The notes below the pieces were generated by a model, which saw only the letters and a list, made by a program, of their open reading frames with translations, was not told the DNA's origin and did not search any database. The position numbers and the translations under genes are program-made. Positions 16,481 through 24,387 of a DNA stretch of 64,000 bases are shown piece by piece. Every line of letters starts with the position of its first letter. Position 1 is the stretch's first letter. The DNA is taken from assembly GCA_900544445.1 (NCBI GenBank), contig UQVK01000010.1:3881-67880 (forward strand). The letters run 5' to 3'. Origin of the DNA: an uncultured Lachnospiraceae bacterium. Its GTDB lineage: Bacteria > Bacillota > Clostridia > Lachnospirales > Lachnospiraceae.

Positions 16481-17536
16481 TTATTCCAGCCGCATGGCAG
16501 CTTCCAGCTTCCAGTCCGGCTGTTCCTTCGTTCTGCGCAATACCACCTCCGCCAGACTGCCGCAGATCAGCGGCATCTGGGGCGGCAGATGGCCCAGATC
16601 CACATCCATGATGACCGGAACTCCGAATTCCTTCAGCGGTTCCCACACGGCGGCATACTGATCCAGGCCCATCATCTCCTGTCCGAAGCACAGAGGCCGC
16701 CCGATCAGAAAGCCTTTTACGTGAGAAAACCAGCCCGCATGCTTCATCTGCCACATGGCCCGGCGGATGGCGAACACGTTCAGATCACAGGACTCCAGAA
16801 ACCAGATGATTCCATCCTCTGCATACTTTTCCGAAAACTTCCGGACACGGTCGTACTTCGTCCCGGTCAGATTGACCAGGCAGTCCACACAGCCGCCAAG
16901 TAAACGGCCCTGAAAACGGATTTCCCCGTCCTGTTCCGCTCCGGCGCCGAAGGGCTTCAGCACCACCGGCTCCGTGGTATTATAGGGAACCAACGGATTA
17001 TCCTCCGTCTTAAAGCCTTCCTTTTCCCAGAGATCAAAGCTCTGCATGGTCAGCTTCTTCCCGCGCAGAAGATCCAGTGCGTCCTGAACGGAAGGGTGCC
17101 AGGGCTCCATGCCAAAGGTCCCCGCGCAGGGTCCGTAGATGGCCGCCGTATCGCAGAGGGTGGGAAGCAGGAAGGTCAGGTTTGTATTATCGGAATAGCC
17201 CATGTACCACTTGGGAGATGCCTGAGCGATCCGGTCGAAATCCACGAAATCCAGAATCTCACACATCAGCTCACCGCCTCCGCAGGAAATCAGCACGTCG
17301 CTGTCCGGGCTTGTCACAGCCTCATTGATTTCCTTCCCGCAGTTTTCCGGTGTACTGCTGATGCCGACTCCGTCGGAAGCGTAGCAGTTCGGGCCGAGTT
17401 TCGTCCGATAGCCCAGAGCGTGAAACTTCTTCAACGCATTGTCAAAGGCACTGCGGTAGGGCTCCGTCGCCGCCCCAAAGGAAGGCGCGACGAAGCCGAT
17501 GGTGCCGTTTTCTTTTAGGAATTCGGGATATCTCAT
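16481..17536 (-). CDS. S66-family peptidase (LD-carboxypeptidase / MccF-like)
   Basis: 351 residues. The catalytic serine lies in the nucleophile elbow MGYSDNTNL (about residue 114). The family's N-terminal IGFVAPS and GGGELMCEIL motifs are present, and the acid and histidine partners fall in the C-terminal domain (WFLESCDLNV, IGRPLCFG). Members either trim muropeptides or, like MccF, cleave peptidyl antibiotics; the MccF-like subgroup usually has about 340-350 residues, which fits. It is cytoplasmic, with no signal peptide. Confidence 0.87.
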   Translation of the reverse strand: MRYPEFLKENGTIGFVAPSFGAATEPYRSAFDNALKKFHALGYRTKLGPNCYASDGVGISSTPENCGKEINEAVTSPDSDVLISCGGGELMCEILDFVDFDRIAQASPKWYMGYSDNTNLTFLLPTLCDTAAIYGPCAGTFGMEPWHPSVQDALDLLRGKKLTMQSFDLWEKEGFKTEDNPLVPYNTTEPVVLKPFGAGAEQDGEIRFQGRLLGGCVDCLVNLTGTKYDRVRKFSEKYAEDGIIWFLESCDLNVFAIRRAMWQMKHAGWFSHVKGFLIGRPLCFGQEMMGLDQYAAVWEPLKEFGVPVIMDVDLGHLPPQMPLICGSLAEVVLRRTKEQPDWKLEAAMRLE

Positions 17537-17593
17537 ATTTTTCCTCCATGCCGAAGCGTCGTTAATCTTCCCACCTCTCTGTCAGCCGGAAAA

Positions 17594-19666
17594 TCAGCAG
17601 ATCCTCGTTCCCTCCGGGATGATGTCGTCCACGAAGATCACCTGGCAGCCGCAGGCATTATTGGTGGCAGCCAGCAGCATGCCTTCGCTGGTTACGCCGG
17701 AAAATCTGGCCGGTTTCAGGTTTGCGAGAACGATGATCTTCTTGCCCACCATCTCTTCCGGAGAGTAATAGCTCTTGATGCTGGAAACGATCACACGCTC
17801 CTTCAGTCCGTCGAACAGGGTCAGCTTGTAGCAGCTGTGGGACTTGCGGATCTCCGCGCACTTGAGAATCTTACATACGCGCATATCCATCCGCGCAAAG
17901 TCCTCCATGGTGATCTCCTCGCGCACCGGCTCCACCGGATCGGGATCGCCGTAGACCACCTGTTTTTTCTCAGGCTCCGCAGCCTTCTGCGCCTCCGCCT
18001 TCTTTTCTTCTTCGTACTGCTTTTCCGCGTCGGTCATGGGAGTGGAGAAGTCCAGAAGGTGCACGTAACGCTCCGGATCGATGGCGTACAGGAACAGATA
18101 CAGCCTGGGTCCCTTCTCCTTGTCGATCAGAAGCTTATATACATTTTTGAAGAACTGCCCCTGAATCTTCTTCAGTTCCTTTGCGTCCTCCAGGTTTCCG
18201 ATCACCTGCTTCGGGATGGCGTACAGCTCCTGATTCAGGCCTTCCAGATCATAGCCTCCCTTCGTCAGGAAAGCATGCAGCAGTGCGATTTCTTTTTTCT
18301 CCTCTTCGTTTAAGGACTCATAAACCTCCCAGTTACGGGTGGCGCGCAGACGGTTCACGTTCTCAGGAGAGCACTGCTCCAGCCAGTATTTCGCCCGGTC
18401 CAGCCTGTCCTTAAACTGTTCGTAGGTGAAGGGCTGGCCGATCTTCTCGAACACGGTTTCCAGCATGGGAATGTTGAAATCCACCACGGAACCCAGCTGC
18501 ACCAGAAGGCTCATAGGAACGGTATCGATCTTGTGATAAACCGGCTTTCCGTCCGCCTCTCCTTCCTCGCGCAGGCAGTTGGCCATGACCGCATTCAGGA
18601 ACTCATCTCCCTTTCCTGCCATATATTCATTATACTGTTTGTCAAATTCAAAATACTGGCGCAGGATGCCGTCGTCAAAGCAGAAGTCAAACGCCTTCGT
18701 GGGCTCGGACTTGGCATACAGCCACAGAATCACCTCCGGCTGGTAGAGCTTCAGCAGCGTATCCGGCGTCAGGTTCAGTCCGGTGGAGCCGGACATCTTT
18801 CCCGTCGCTCCCTTGATGCCGATGAACTCATAGCCCTGGAATACGGGCGCCTCATAGCCGAAAATCTTCTGAGCGATCACCCGGCTGGTATCATAGCTTC
18901 CGCCCGGGCTTGCATGATCCTTTCCGCCCGGCTCGAAGTCCACGCCTTCATACATCCAGCGCATGGGCCAGTCGATCTTCCATGCCAGCTTACAGTTAAA
19001 GTCCTTCGTGAAGTCAAAGGTTCCGTGATGGCCGCAGGCGCACTCATACTCCGCCACCGTGCAGTCCTCGGACAGCGAGGTGATCTTCGTGGTATCCCTG
19101 CCGCAGTGCGGGCAGTAAATGCTCACCGGATAATAGGCTTCCCGTTCTCCCTCCTGCGCGGTCTGGGTACGGAAGCTGTCCAGAATGTCGAAAATCTCTC
19201 CTCTTTTCTTCAGGGCATGAATCACATGCTCGGCATATTTTCCGGAACGGTTCATGGCACCCTGATAACGGTAATCCATTTCGATACCGAAGCGCTCCAT
19301 AGCAGCCTCGAATTCCTTTTCAAAATGCTTCGCATAGCTCTCACAGCCGTCGTCAAAGGGATTCGGCACATCCACATAGGGACAGCCGATGTATTCCTCC
19401 CAGGGCTTCTCCCCTTCCGGACGGGGCACCTTTGCCACGTTTACAGGAATTTTTCTGAGCCTGTCGAACTCATCCCAGGAAAAAAGCAGCTTTGCCTTCT
19501 TCCCCTGTCTCCTCAGAGCCTTCACAACAAACAGGCTGGTGGCAATATCCCTGAAATTACCGATATGAATGGAGCCGGAGGGACTGATTCCGGCCGCGCA
19601 AACATACTCTTCCTTGTCCGGTCTGCGCCGGATGATTTCCTGCGCGATTTTGTCTGACCAATGCAT
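17594..19666 (-). CDS. lysS: Class I lysyl-tRNA synthetase with C-terminal tRNA-binding domain
   Basis: 690 residues. It is a class I enzyme (archaeal/spirochaete type), not the usual class II LysRS: the HIGH-like motif is IHIGN (about 34-38) and the KMSKS-like motif is KMSGSTG (about 297-303). A four-cysteine zinc site (CPHCG ... CACG) lies near 197-224. After the class I core (to about 530) comes a charged linker (EEEKKAEAQKAAEPEKK) and a Trbp111/EMAPII-type OB-fold at about 590-690 (MDMRVCKILKCAEI, SEGMLLAA), like the C-terminus of bacterial MetRS. No T-box leader was seen upstream. Whether the genome also has a class II LysRS cannot be told here. Confidence 0.95.
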   Translation of the reverse strand: MHWSDKIAQEIIRRRPDKEEYVCAAGISPSGSIHIGNFRDIATSLFVVKALRRQGKKAKLLFSWDEFDRLRKIPVNVAKVPRPEGEKPWEEYIGCPYVDVPNPFDDGCESYAKHFEKEFEAAMERFGIEMDYRYQGAMNRSGKYAEHVIHALKKRGEIFDILDSFRTQTAQEGEREAYYPVSIYCPHCGRDTTKITSLSEDCTVAEYECACGHHGTFDFTKDFNCKLAWKIDWPMRWMYEGVDFEPGGKDHASPGGSYDTSRVIAQKIFGYEAPVFQGYEFIGIKGATGKMSGSTGLNLTPDTLLKLYQPEVILWLYAKSEPTKAFDFCFDDGILRQYFEFDKQYNEYMAGKGDEFLNAVMANCLREEGEADGKPVYHKIDTVPMSLLVQLGSVVDFNIPMLETVFEKIGQPFTYEQFKDRLDRAKYWLEQCSPENVNRLRATRNWEVYESLNEEEKKEIALLHAFLTKGGYDLEGLNQELYAIPKQVIGNLEDAKELKKIQGQFFKNVYKLLIDKEKGPRLYLFLYAIDPERYVHLLDFSTPMTDAEKQYEEEKKAEAQKAAEPEKKQVVYGDPDPVEPVREEITMEDFARMDMRVCKILKCAEIRKSHSCYKLTLFDGLKERVIVSSIKSYYSPEEMVGKKIIVLANLKPARFSGVTSEGMLLAATNNACGCQVIFVDDIIPEGTRIC

Positions 19667-19738
19667 CGTATCACGTACCTTTCCTTTTCATTTCAGCCGC
19701 GCCGCCGCAGGAGTGCGGGCCGCAGCCATATTTTTCAC

Positions 19739-19772
19739 AAAAATATCCGCCGGATTCCGTAAAGAATCCGGC
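19739..19772 (-). terminator. Terminator after the sulfatase gene
   Basis: A perfect 9-bp stem (GCCGGATTC/GAATCCGGC, 19749-19772) is followed on the minus strand by GGATATTTTTG. It lies between the sulfatase stop and the lysS start. Confidence 0.75.
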
Positions 19773-19818
19773 TATAAATGTACCATTTAATCAGTGGCTT
19801 GTCAATTTTGAAGTTCGG

Positions 19819-21270
19819 TTATTTCAGAAGAATCGCGGGTTCGCAGCCAGTCACCAGACGGCCGTCCTTCACATAACCCTCTTCCCTTCCGGAAAGCTCC
19901 CGGATCAGAATACCGCGCAGCTGTTCGATGCGGCCTGCATCCGCCTCTTCCCCAATCCGGTCATGCAGCTCATTCGGGTCCTCGTCCACGCGGAAATACT
20001 GCTCTTTTCCCGTCTGGGAATACCAGATATATTTGTCGGTTTCCGTCACAATCCAGTGACTGGAGGCTTCGCCCAGAGAGTGCTCCCCGTGCAGATATTC
20101 CCGCAGTCTGCCCGGCTTTTCCTCCGCCTCCCCCTGCGCGCGTTTCAGGACGCTGATTCCCTCCACGCTGTCCGGAACCGGTGCTCCCGCCGCTTCCAGA
20201 AGGGTGGGCATCACGTCCCGAAGTTCCACCAGATCCGTGCGCACGCTGCCCGGCTCGTCCGGATGGAAGGCACCTCCGGAAACGATGAAGGGAATCCGGC
20301 TGGAACCCTGATAAGCCCGGCTCTTGCGGAACAGATGATGATCCCCGAGAAGCTCGCCATGATCAGACACGAACAGAATCAGGGTATCGTCATAAAGCTT
20401 GTTTTCAATGAGCGCCTGCAGAAGGCGGCCGATCTGATGATCCAGATGGGTCACGCAGGCATAGTAGCCTGCCTGCATCTGCCGGATCAGCTCCGGATCG
20501 ATGGGGCCCGTGTCGGAATCGAAAATCCGCCCCTTCTTTTGTAACTGGGAATCATCGCACCAGTCTCCAACCGCAGGCGGCGTCAGTTCTTTCTTTTCAT
20601 ACATGTCAAAATAGCACTGGGGCGCGTCAAAGGGCGGATGGGGACGCAGATAGGAGGCCATCAGAAAAAACGGCAAATCAGGGTCTCTCCTGCGCAGGAA
20701 ATCCAGGCAGCGGTCCGTCACCCAGTTGGTGGGATGGTATTTTTCCTCATAAATCCAGGGCCTTGCCACCCAGGAATTGCATTCCATTCCGGTGTCCGTC
20801 ACGTCGCAGCCGATCCCCTTTTCCTTCTGGAGCCAGTAAAAATAATCGTCCGCCACCTTCTGGTTCTCATGATAAGCGATCGAGGGATCACGATAATAGT
20901 GCAGGTAGCCATCGTGCAGCTCCACATTGTGAAAACCCAGATAGTTTCTGAGCGGGTCCACGTGCATTTTCCCCACGCACTGGGTATAATATCCAGCCTT
21001 TGCAAGCTCTCCCGCCAGGGTATGCGGATAATCCCAGCGCACGCCGTCCGCATAGCCCACCCGTTTATGGGATTCCTGGCTCATGCCGGTGTGCAGCGCC
21101 GCTCTGGCTGGAATGCAGGACGGACAGGCGGAATAGGCGTTTTCAAACCGCACTCCCTTAGAAGCCAGCGTGTCCAGATACGGAGTCTTCACATCCGGAT
21201 GCCCGGTGCAGCCCATGCAGTCCCCCCTGAGCTGATCCGTCATTAACAGAAGAATATTTTTTTTCTTCAT
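19819..21270 (-). CDS. Sulfatase family protein (Cys-type)
   Basis: 483 residues of the alkaline-phosphatase-like sulfatase fold. The formylglycine motif C-x-P-x-R is C52-IPA-R56 in SACPSCIPARAALHTG. The metal-binding aspartates are in LLMTDQLRGD (residues 10-17) and LFVSDHGELLGDH. No signal peptide, so it is cytoplasmic and would act on imported sulfated sugars. Activity requires the radical-SAM maturase anSME, not seen in this window. The leader has the duplicated hairpin-Shine-Dalgarno structure annotated at 21275-21387. Confidence 0.92.
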   Translation of the reverse strand: MKKKNILLLMTDQLRGDCMGCTGHPDVKTPYLDTLASKGVRFENAYSACPSCIPARAALHTGMSQESHKRVGYADGVRWDYPHTLAGELAKAGYYTQCVGKMHVDPLRNYLGFHNVELHDGYLHYYRDPSIAYHENQKVADDYFYWLQKEKGIGCDVTDTGMECNSWVARPWIYEEKYHPTNWVTDRCLDFLRRRDPDLPFFLMASYLRPHPPFDAPQCYFDMYEKKELTPPAVGDWCDDSQLQKKGRIFDSDTGPIDPELIRQMQAGYYACVTHLDHQIGRLLQALIENKLYDDTLILFVSDHGELLGDHHLFRKSRAYQGSSRIPFIVSGGAFHPDEPGSVRTDLVELRDVMPTLLEAAGAPVPDSVEGISVLKRAQGEAEEKPGRLREYLHGEHSLGEASSHWIVTETDKYIWYSQTGKEQYFRVDEDPNELHDRIGEEADAGRIEQLRGILIRELSGREEGYVKDGRLVTGCEPAILLK

Positions 21271-21274
21271 ACCT

Positions 21275-21387
21275 CTCCTTTCACCGCCGGCAGGCGGTCG
21301 TTTATTCTGGAAGAACGGCGTCAGCCGTTCTTTGGCACGAACTGAGTTCGTGCCCCGCTCCTTTCACCGCCGGCAGGCGGTCGTTTA
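21275..21387 (-). repeat. Duplicated hairpin/Shine-Dalgarno leader module upstream of the sulfatase
   Basis: A perfect 30-base direct repeat (21275-21304 and 21358-21387) flanks a 53-base core. Each repeat, read on the minus strand, has the hairpin ACCGCC/GGCGGT, then GAAA and GGAG, so each carries a ribosome binding site; the inner copy ends 4 bases before the ATG. The core holds two perfect 9-bp hairpins: GGCACGAAC/GTTCGTGCC and AAGAACGGC/GCCGTTCTT. The same architecture occurs before the arabinofuranosidase gene (32460-32577) and recA (46976-47105). Confidence 0.85.
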
Positions 21388-21428
21388 ATCCGGCACAAAT
21401 CTCCGTTCCTGCCGGTTCCTTTTTCTTT

Positions 21429-21457
21429 ACTTTACCCTAAATCGTCGCTTCTGCCAA
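21429..21457 (-). promoter_or_regulatory. Likely promoter of the sulfatase gene
   Basis: On the minus strand TTGGCA (21452-21457), a 17-base spacer and TAAAGT (21429-21434). It lies just upstream of the leader module, so the transcript would carry both repeat copies. Confidence 0.5.
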
Positions 21458-21530
21458 GTCCCGGGCAGCAATTGGGCAGAAATATTTATCGAATTTTCAA
21501 CGCCACAGGCAGAACATCCGCCTTCCGAAA

Positions 21531-21588
21531 GAAAAATGCCCCGGGCGGCTGCTTCACCGTTCATAAAAAAGCCATGAACGGGCAGCCA
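21531..21588 (-). terminator. Possible terminator after the Amt-GlnK gene
   Basis: Two-part stem on the minus strand (GGCTGC and CGTTCAT pairing with ATGAACG and GCAGCC around a T-rich loop), followed by GGGGCATTTTTC. It lies about 95 bases after the Amt-GlnK stop. Confidence 0.45.
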
Positions 21589-21681
21589 CTCGGAGCACCT
21601 ATTTCCTGTATTCTTCTATATTTTTCTGTACTTTATCCGTTTTGCCGCAGGACGGATTGGCTTCTGCGCTTTCCTGGCAGT

Positions 21682-23439
21682 CTATTCTTCATCCTGCAGC
21701 GCATCGTAACCATGCTCGTTGGTGCGGACCTTGACCACGTCTTCCACGTCGTATACGAAGATCTTTCCATCGCCCACGTTTCCGGTGCAGAGCACCTTCT
21801 GCACGGCGTTTACCACCGTTTCCGTAGGAATCTTACAGATTACCACGTCGATCTTGACCTTGGGAAGCAGTCTGCTTTCCACCGGAGCGCCGCGGAAATA
21901 GGTTTCATGTCCCTTCTGCATGCCGTAGCCGAACACGTTGCTGATGGTCAGACCCGTTACGCCGATCCGGGCGAGGGTACTCTCCAGTTCAGAGAACCGG
22001 GACTGATTGGTAACAATGGTAACCTTGGTCATCTTCGGTCCCGTTGTTCTTTCCTTATGGATCACAGGAACCTTCTGTTCAGAAGCCTCAGCAGCTTCCT
22101 TCGGCACGGACGCCACGGCAGCAGCCACCCGTTCTTCCTCCGCCCCGGCAGAAAGCCCGGATAAGGGAGCCGCCGAAATGGGAGCGAAATCCGGATAGGC
22201 CATGTTTCCATGTTCTCCGATATCCAGACCGGCGATCTCCTCTTCCGTGGAAACCCGGATGCCGATGGTCTTTTTCAGGGCAAGCCAGACCAGAGCGGTG
22301 GTCACAAAACCAAAGATACCGATGGCAAGGATTCCCACGATCTGCGTTCCCAGCAGGCCAAAGCCGCCGCCGAAGAACAGACCGTTTCTGGTGGAAAGGC
22401 TGGTCACGCCTTCCTGTGCGAACAGACCCACACAGAGGGTTCCGAAGGTTCCACAGCCCAGATGCACGGAAGTGGCGCCCACCGGATCGTCGATTTTAAT
22501 TTTGTCAAAAAATACCACCAGGAAAACCACCAGCACACCGGCGATTGCGCCGATGATCAGGGAGCTTAACACGCTTACATAGGCACAGCTTCCTGTGATT
22601 CCCACCAGGCCTGCCAGACAGCCGTTGATGGTCATGCCCAGATCCGGTTTTCCAAGATAGATCCAGGAGGTGATGGTGGATGTCAGAACCGCAGCGATGG
22701 CTGCCGTATTCGTGGTCATCAGAATGGAAACCACATCTGCCGGATTCTGAAAGCTCATGGTGGAGCCGGGATTGAAGCCGAACCAGCCGAGCCACAGAAC
22801 GAACAGGCCGATCACCGCAAGGGACATGCTGTGTCCGGGAATGGCCTTCGCCTTGCCGTCCTTTCCATATTTTCCGATACGGGGTCCGAGAATCAGCGCG
22901 CCGGACAGAGCGCCCCAGCCGCCAAGGGAATGCACCACCGCATCTCCCGCGAAATCCATGAAGCCCATGTCGGAAAGCCAGCCGCCGCCCCATACCCAGT
23001 GGCCCACGATGGGATAAATGATCAGCGTAAGCACAAAGGAGAAAATGATGAAGGCCACATACTTGATCCGTTCCGCAACCGCTCCGGATACGATGGTCGC
23101 CGCGGTTCCGCAGAACACAAGCTGGAAGAAAAATTTTCCCCAGAAGGGAACATTCGAGGTCAGCGTGCTGTCGTAAAAGGACAGATCGCCTCCGCCAAGA
23201 ATAAACAGATGGCTCGTTCCCACAAAGGGATTATCCCCTCCGAACATCAGCCCCCAGCCCAGAAGCAGAAAGCCCAGGGAAGAGACGGCAAAGACGATGA
23301 AATTCTTGGAAAGGATGTTAACGGTGTTCTTCGCCCTTGCGAAGCCCGCCTCCACCGCTGCAAAGCCCAGATTCATAAAAAATACCAGAATCGCGGCAAG
23401 CAGGACCCAGAAAGTATCGATTATCATTGTAACATCCAT
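21682..23439 (-). CDS. amt: Ammonium transporter fused to a PII signal protein (Amt-GlnK)
   Basis: 585 residues. Residues 1 to about 400 are an Amt/Rh ammonium channel of eleven membrane helices (FMNLGFAAVEAGFARAKNT, GHWVWGGGWL, GGWGALSGALILGPR, VHLGCGTFGTL). After a proline/alanine-rich linker of about 50 residues, residues from about 470 form a GlnB/GlnK domain (TKVTIVTNQSRFSELES, GMQKGHETYFRG, LLPKVKIDVVI, GDGKIFVYDVEDVVKVRTNE). In normal PII the T-loop reads RGAEY, with Tyr51 the uridylylation site; here it reads RGAPV, so that tyrosine is absent. The fusion would gate the channel directly by effector binding (ATP/ADP, 2-oxoglutarate). Confidence 0.95.
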   Translation of the reverse strand: MDVTMIIDTFWVLLAAILVFFMNLGFAAVEAGFARAKNTVNILSKNFIVFAVSSLGFLLLGWGLMFGGDNPFVGTSHLFILGGGDLSFYDSTLTSNVPFWGKFFFQLVFCGTAATIVSGAVAERIKYVAFIIFSFVLTLIIYPIVGHWVWGGGWLSDMGFMDFAGDAVVHSLGGWGALSGALILGPRIGKYGKDGKAKAIPGHSMSLAVIGLFVLWLGWFGFNPGSTMSFQNPADVVSILMTTNTAAIAAVLTSTITSWIYLGKPDLGMTINGCLAGLVGITGSCAYVSVLSSLIIGAIAGVLVVFLVVFFDKIKIDDPVGATSVHLGCGTFGTLCVGLFAQEGVTSLSTRNGLFFGGGFGLLGTQIVGILAIGIFGFVTTALVWLALKKTIGIRVSTEEEIAGLDIGEHGNMAYPDFAPISAAPLSGLSAGAEEERVAAAVASVPKEAAEASEQKVPVIHKERTTGPKMTKVTIVTNQSRFSELESTLARIGVTGLTISNVFGYGMQKGHETYFRGAPVESRLLPKVKIDVVICKIPTETVVNAVQKVLCTGNVGDGKIFVYDVEDVVKVRTNEHGYDALQDEE

Positions 23440-23613
23440 ATACTTCTACCTCCCGTTCAGATTGATCACAAAGGATGCGGCGCCTTTGATCCACCCTCTG
23501 CGGAGAAATTCGGATATCCCTCCGGGATATCCTGAAAAGCTGCCGGACGGTTCCGTCAGGAAGAGGCCGGACAACAAAAGAGGCGAAGCGGTCTTTTTCA
23601 GACCTCTTCGCCT
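23440..23613 (-). promoter_or_regulatory. Structured leader region of the Amt-GlnK gene
   Basis: On the minus strand: an 8+4-bp hairpin (AGGCGAAG and GGTC/GACC and CTTCGCCT, 23581-23613) followed by CTTTTG, which could act as a terminator; GGATATCC/GGATATCC near 23515; and a stem GATC-CAAAGG/CCTTTG-GATC (23464-23491) just before GGGAGG. I could not match it to a glutamine riboswitch. The transposon inserted about 45 bases upstream of the first hairpin. Confidence 0.4.
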
Positions 23614-23657
23614 TACGGGGGTTATATTACTGTTTTTGATTCTTGATTCTGCCCACT

Positions 23658-23703
23658 AACTGATCGACTTGATTGTCCGGAGACTGCTCGATATACTGTC
23701 CTT
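23658..23703 (+). repeat. Left inverted end of the transposon
   Basis: Begins AACTGAT and contains GATTGTCC and ACTGTCC, matching in inverse orientation the right end at 27001-27046 over about 45 positions with several mismatches and one shifted gap. Confidence 0.7.
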
Positions 23704-23799
23704 AAAAAGAAAAAAGGAAGTCCCAGAGCACCCTCCTGGAAAGATCGTACCTTGGGACATGGTCAATAACCATGTATATTGTAACAGTTTATACCAGGG

Positions 23800-24312
23800 T
23801 TGGGCAACATATTTTTACCTGAGAGCAGTGAATTTCTTTGTCCGACATGCAGGAACGGTGCATTGCACTTCCGGGATTACTGTGATCGCATGATCCGTTA
23901 TGAAGGCGGAAGTTATGAATGGCTCAAAATTCCCAGACATCAGTGTGACAATCCCAGATGCCACAAGGTGCACCGGATGCTTCCGGATTTTCTGGTTCCA
24001 TACAAGCATTACACAGAAGATATCATCTGCGGGGTTCTTGATGAAACCGTGCGTCCGACGGATGCGGATTCAGAGGATTATCCATCCGAACAGACCATGC
24101 TCCGCTGGCATCACTGGCTGGTGAAAAATCAGCTGAACATCGACGGTCATCTGAAATCAATCGCATACCGTGAACTGGGTTTTTCCATGCAACTGCTAAA
24201 ATCCGGTGTTTCACTGCTCACAACACTCAGAAGTTCCATTCCGGACGGCTGGCTTCGCTCAGTCATTCGTTACATATATAACTCCGGCAATTCTTTGCTG
24301 GTTTATTATTAG
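23800..24312 (+). CDS. Zinc-finger protein of the transposon (DUF6431 type)
   Basis: 170 residues, probably from a TTG at 23800, because the frame upstream is closed by a stop at 23782. A zinc-binding region has CPTC (about 15-18) and CDNPRC (about 48-53), followed by a helical domain resembling a helix-turn-helix (about 85-120, PSEQTMLRWHHWL). Genes of this kind regularly precede the transposase in such elements of Lachnospiraceae. Its role is not known to me; end recognition or target choice is a guess. The start has only a weak ribosome binding site. Confidence 0.7.
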   Translation: MGNIFLPESSEFLCPTCRNGALHFRDYCDRMIRYEGGSYEWLKIPRHQCDNPRCHKVHRMLPDFLVPYKHYTEDIICGVLDETVRPTDADSEDYPSEQTMLRWHHWLVKNQLNIDGHLKSIAYRELGFSMQLLKSGVSLLTTLRSSIPDGWLRSVIRYIYNSGNSLLVYY

Positions 24313-24387
24313 ACCTTGTTTTACCGACTTTGTTTTTACTGTCCGTTGGTTGATCTGTATGCTTATCCTAAAAGGAGGCATACAATC

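Noticed and set aside
19667..19818. T-box leader upstream of the lysyl-tRNA synthetase
   Set aside because: The interval has a simple terminator for the preceding gene but no specifier loop, AGGGTGGAACCGCG-like T-box sequence or antiterminator.
23440..23613. Glutamine riboswitch upstream of Amt-GlnK
   Set aside because: Hairpins are present, but I could not match the conserved core by eye; kept only as a structured leader.
23669..23893. Plus-strand frame at the left end of the transposon
   Set aside because: It overlaps the inverted end and the start of the zinc-finger gene in another frame, and its sequence shows no domain.
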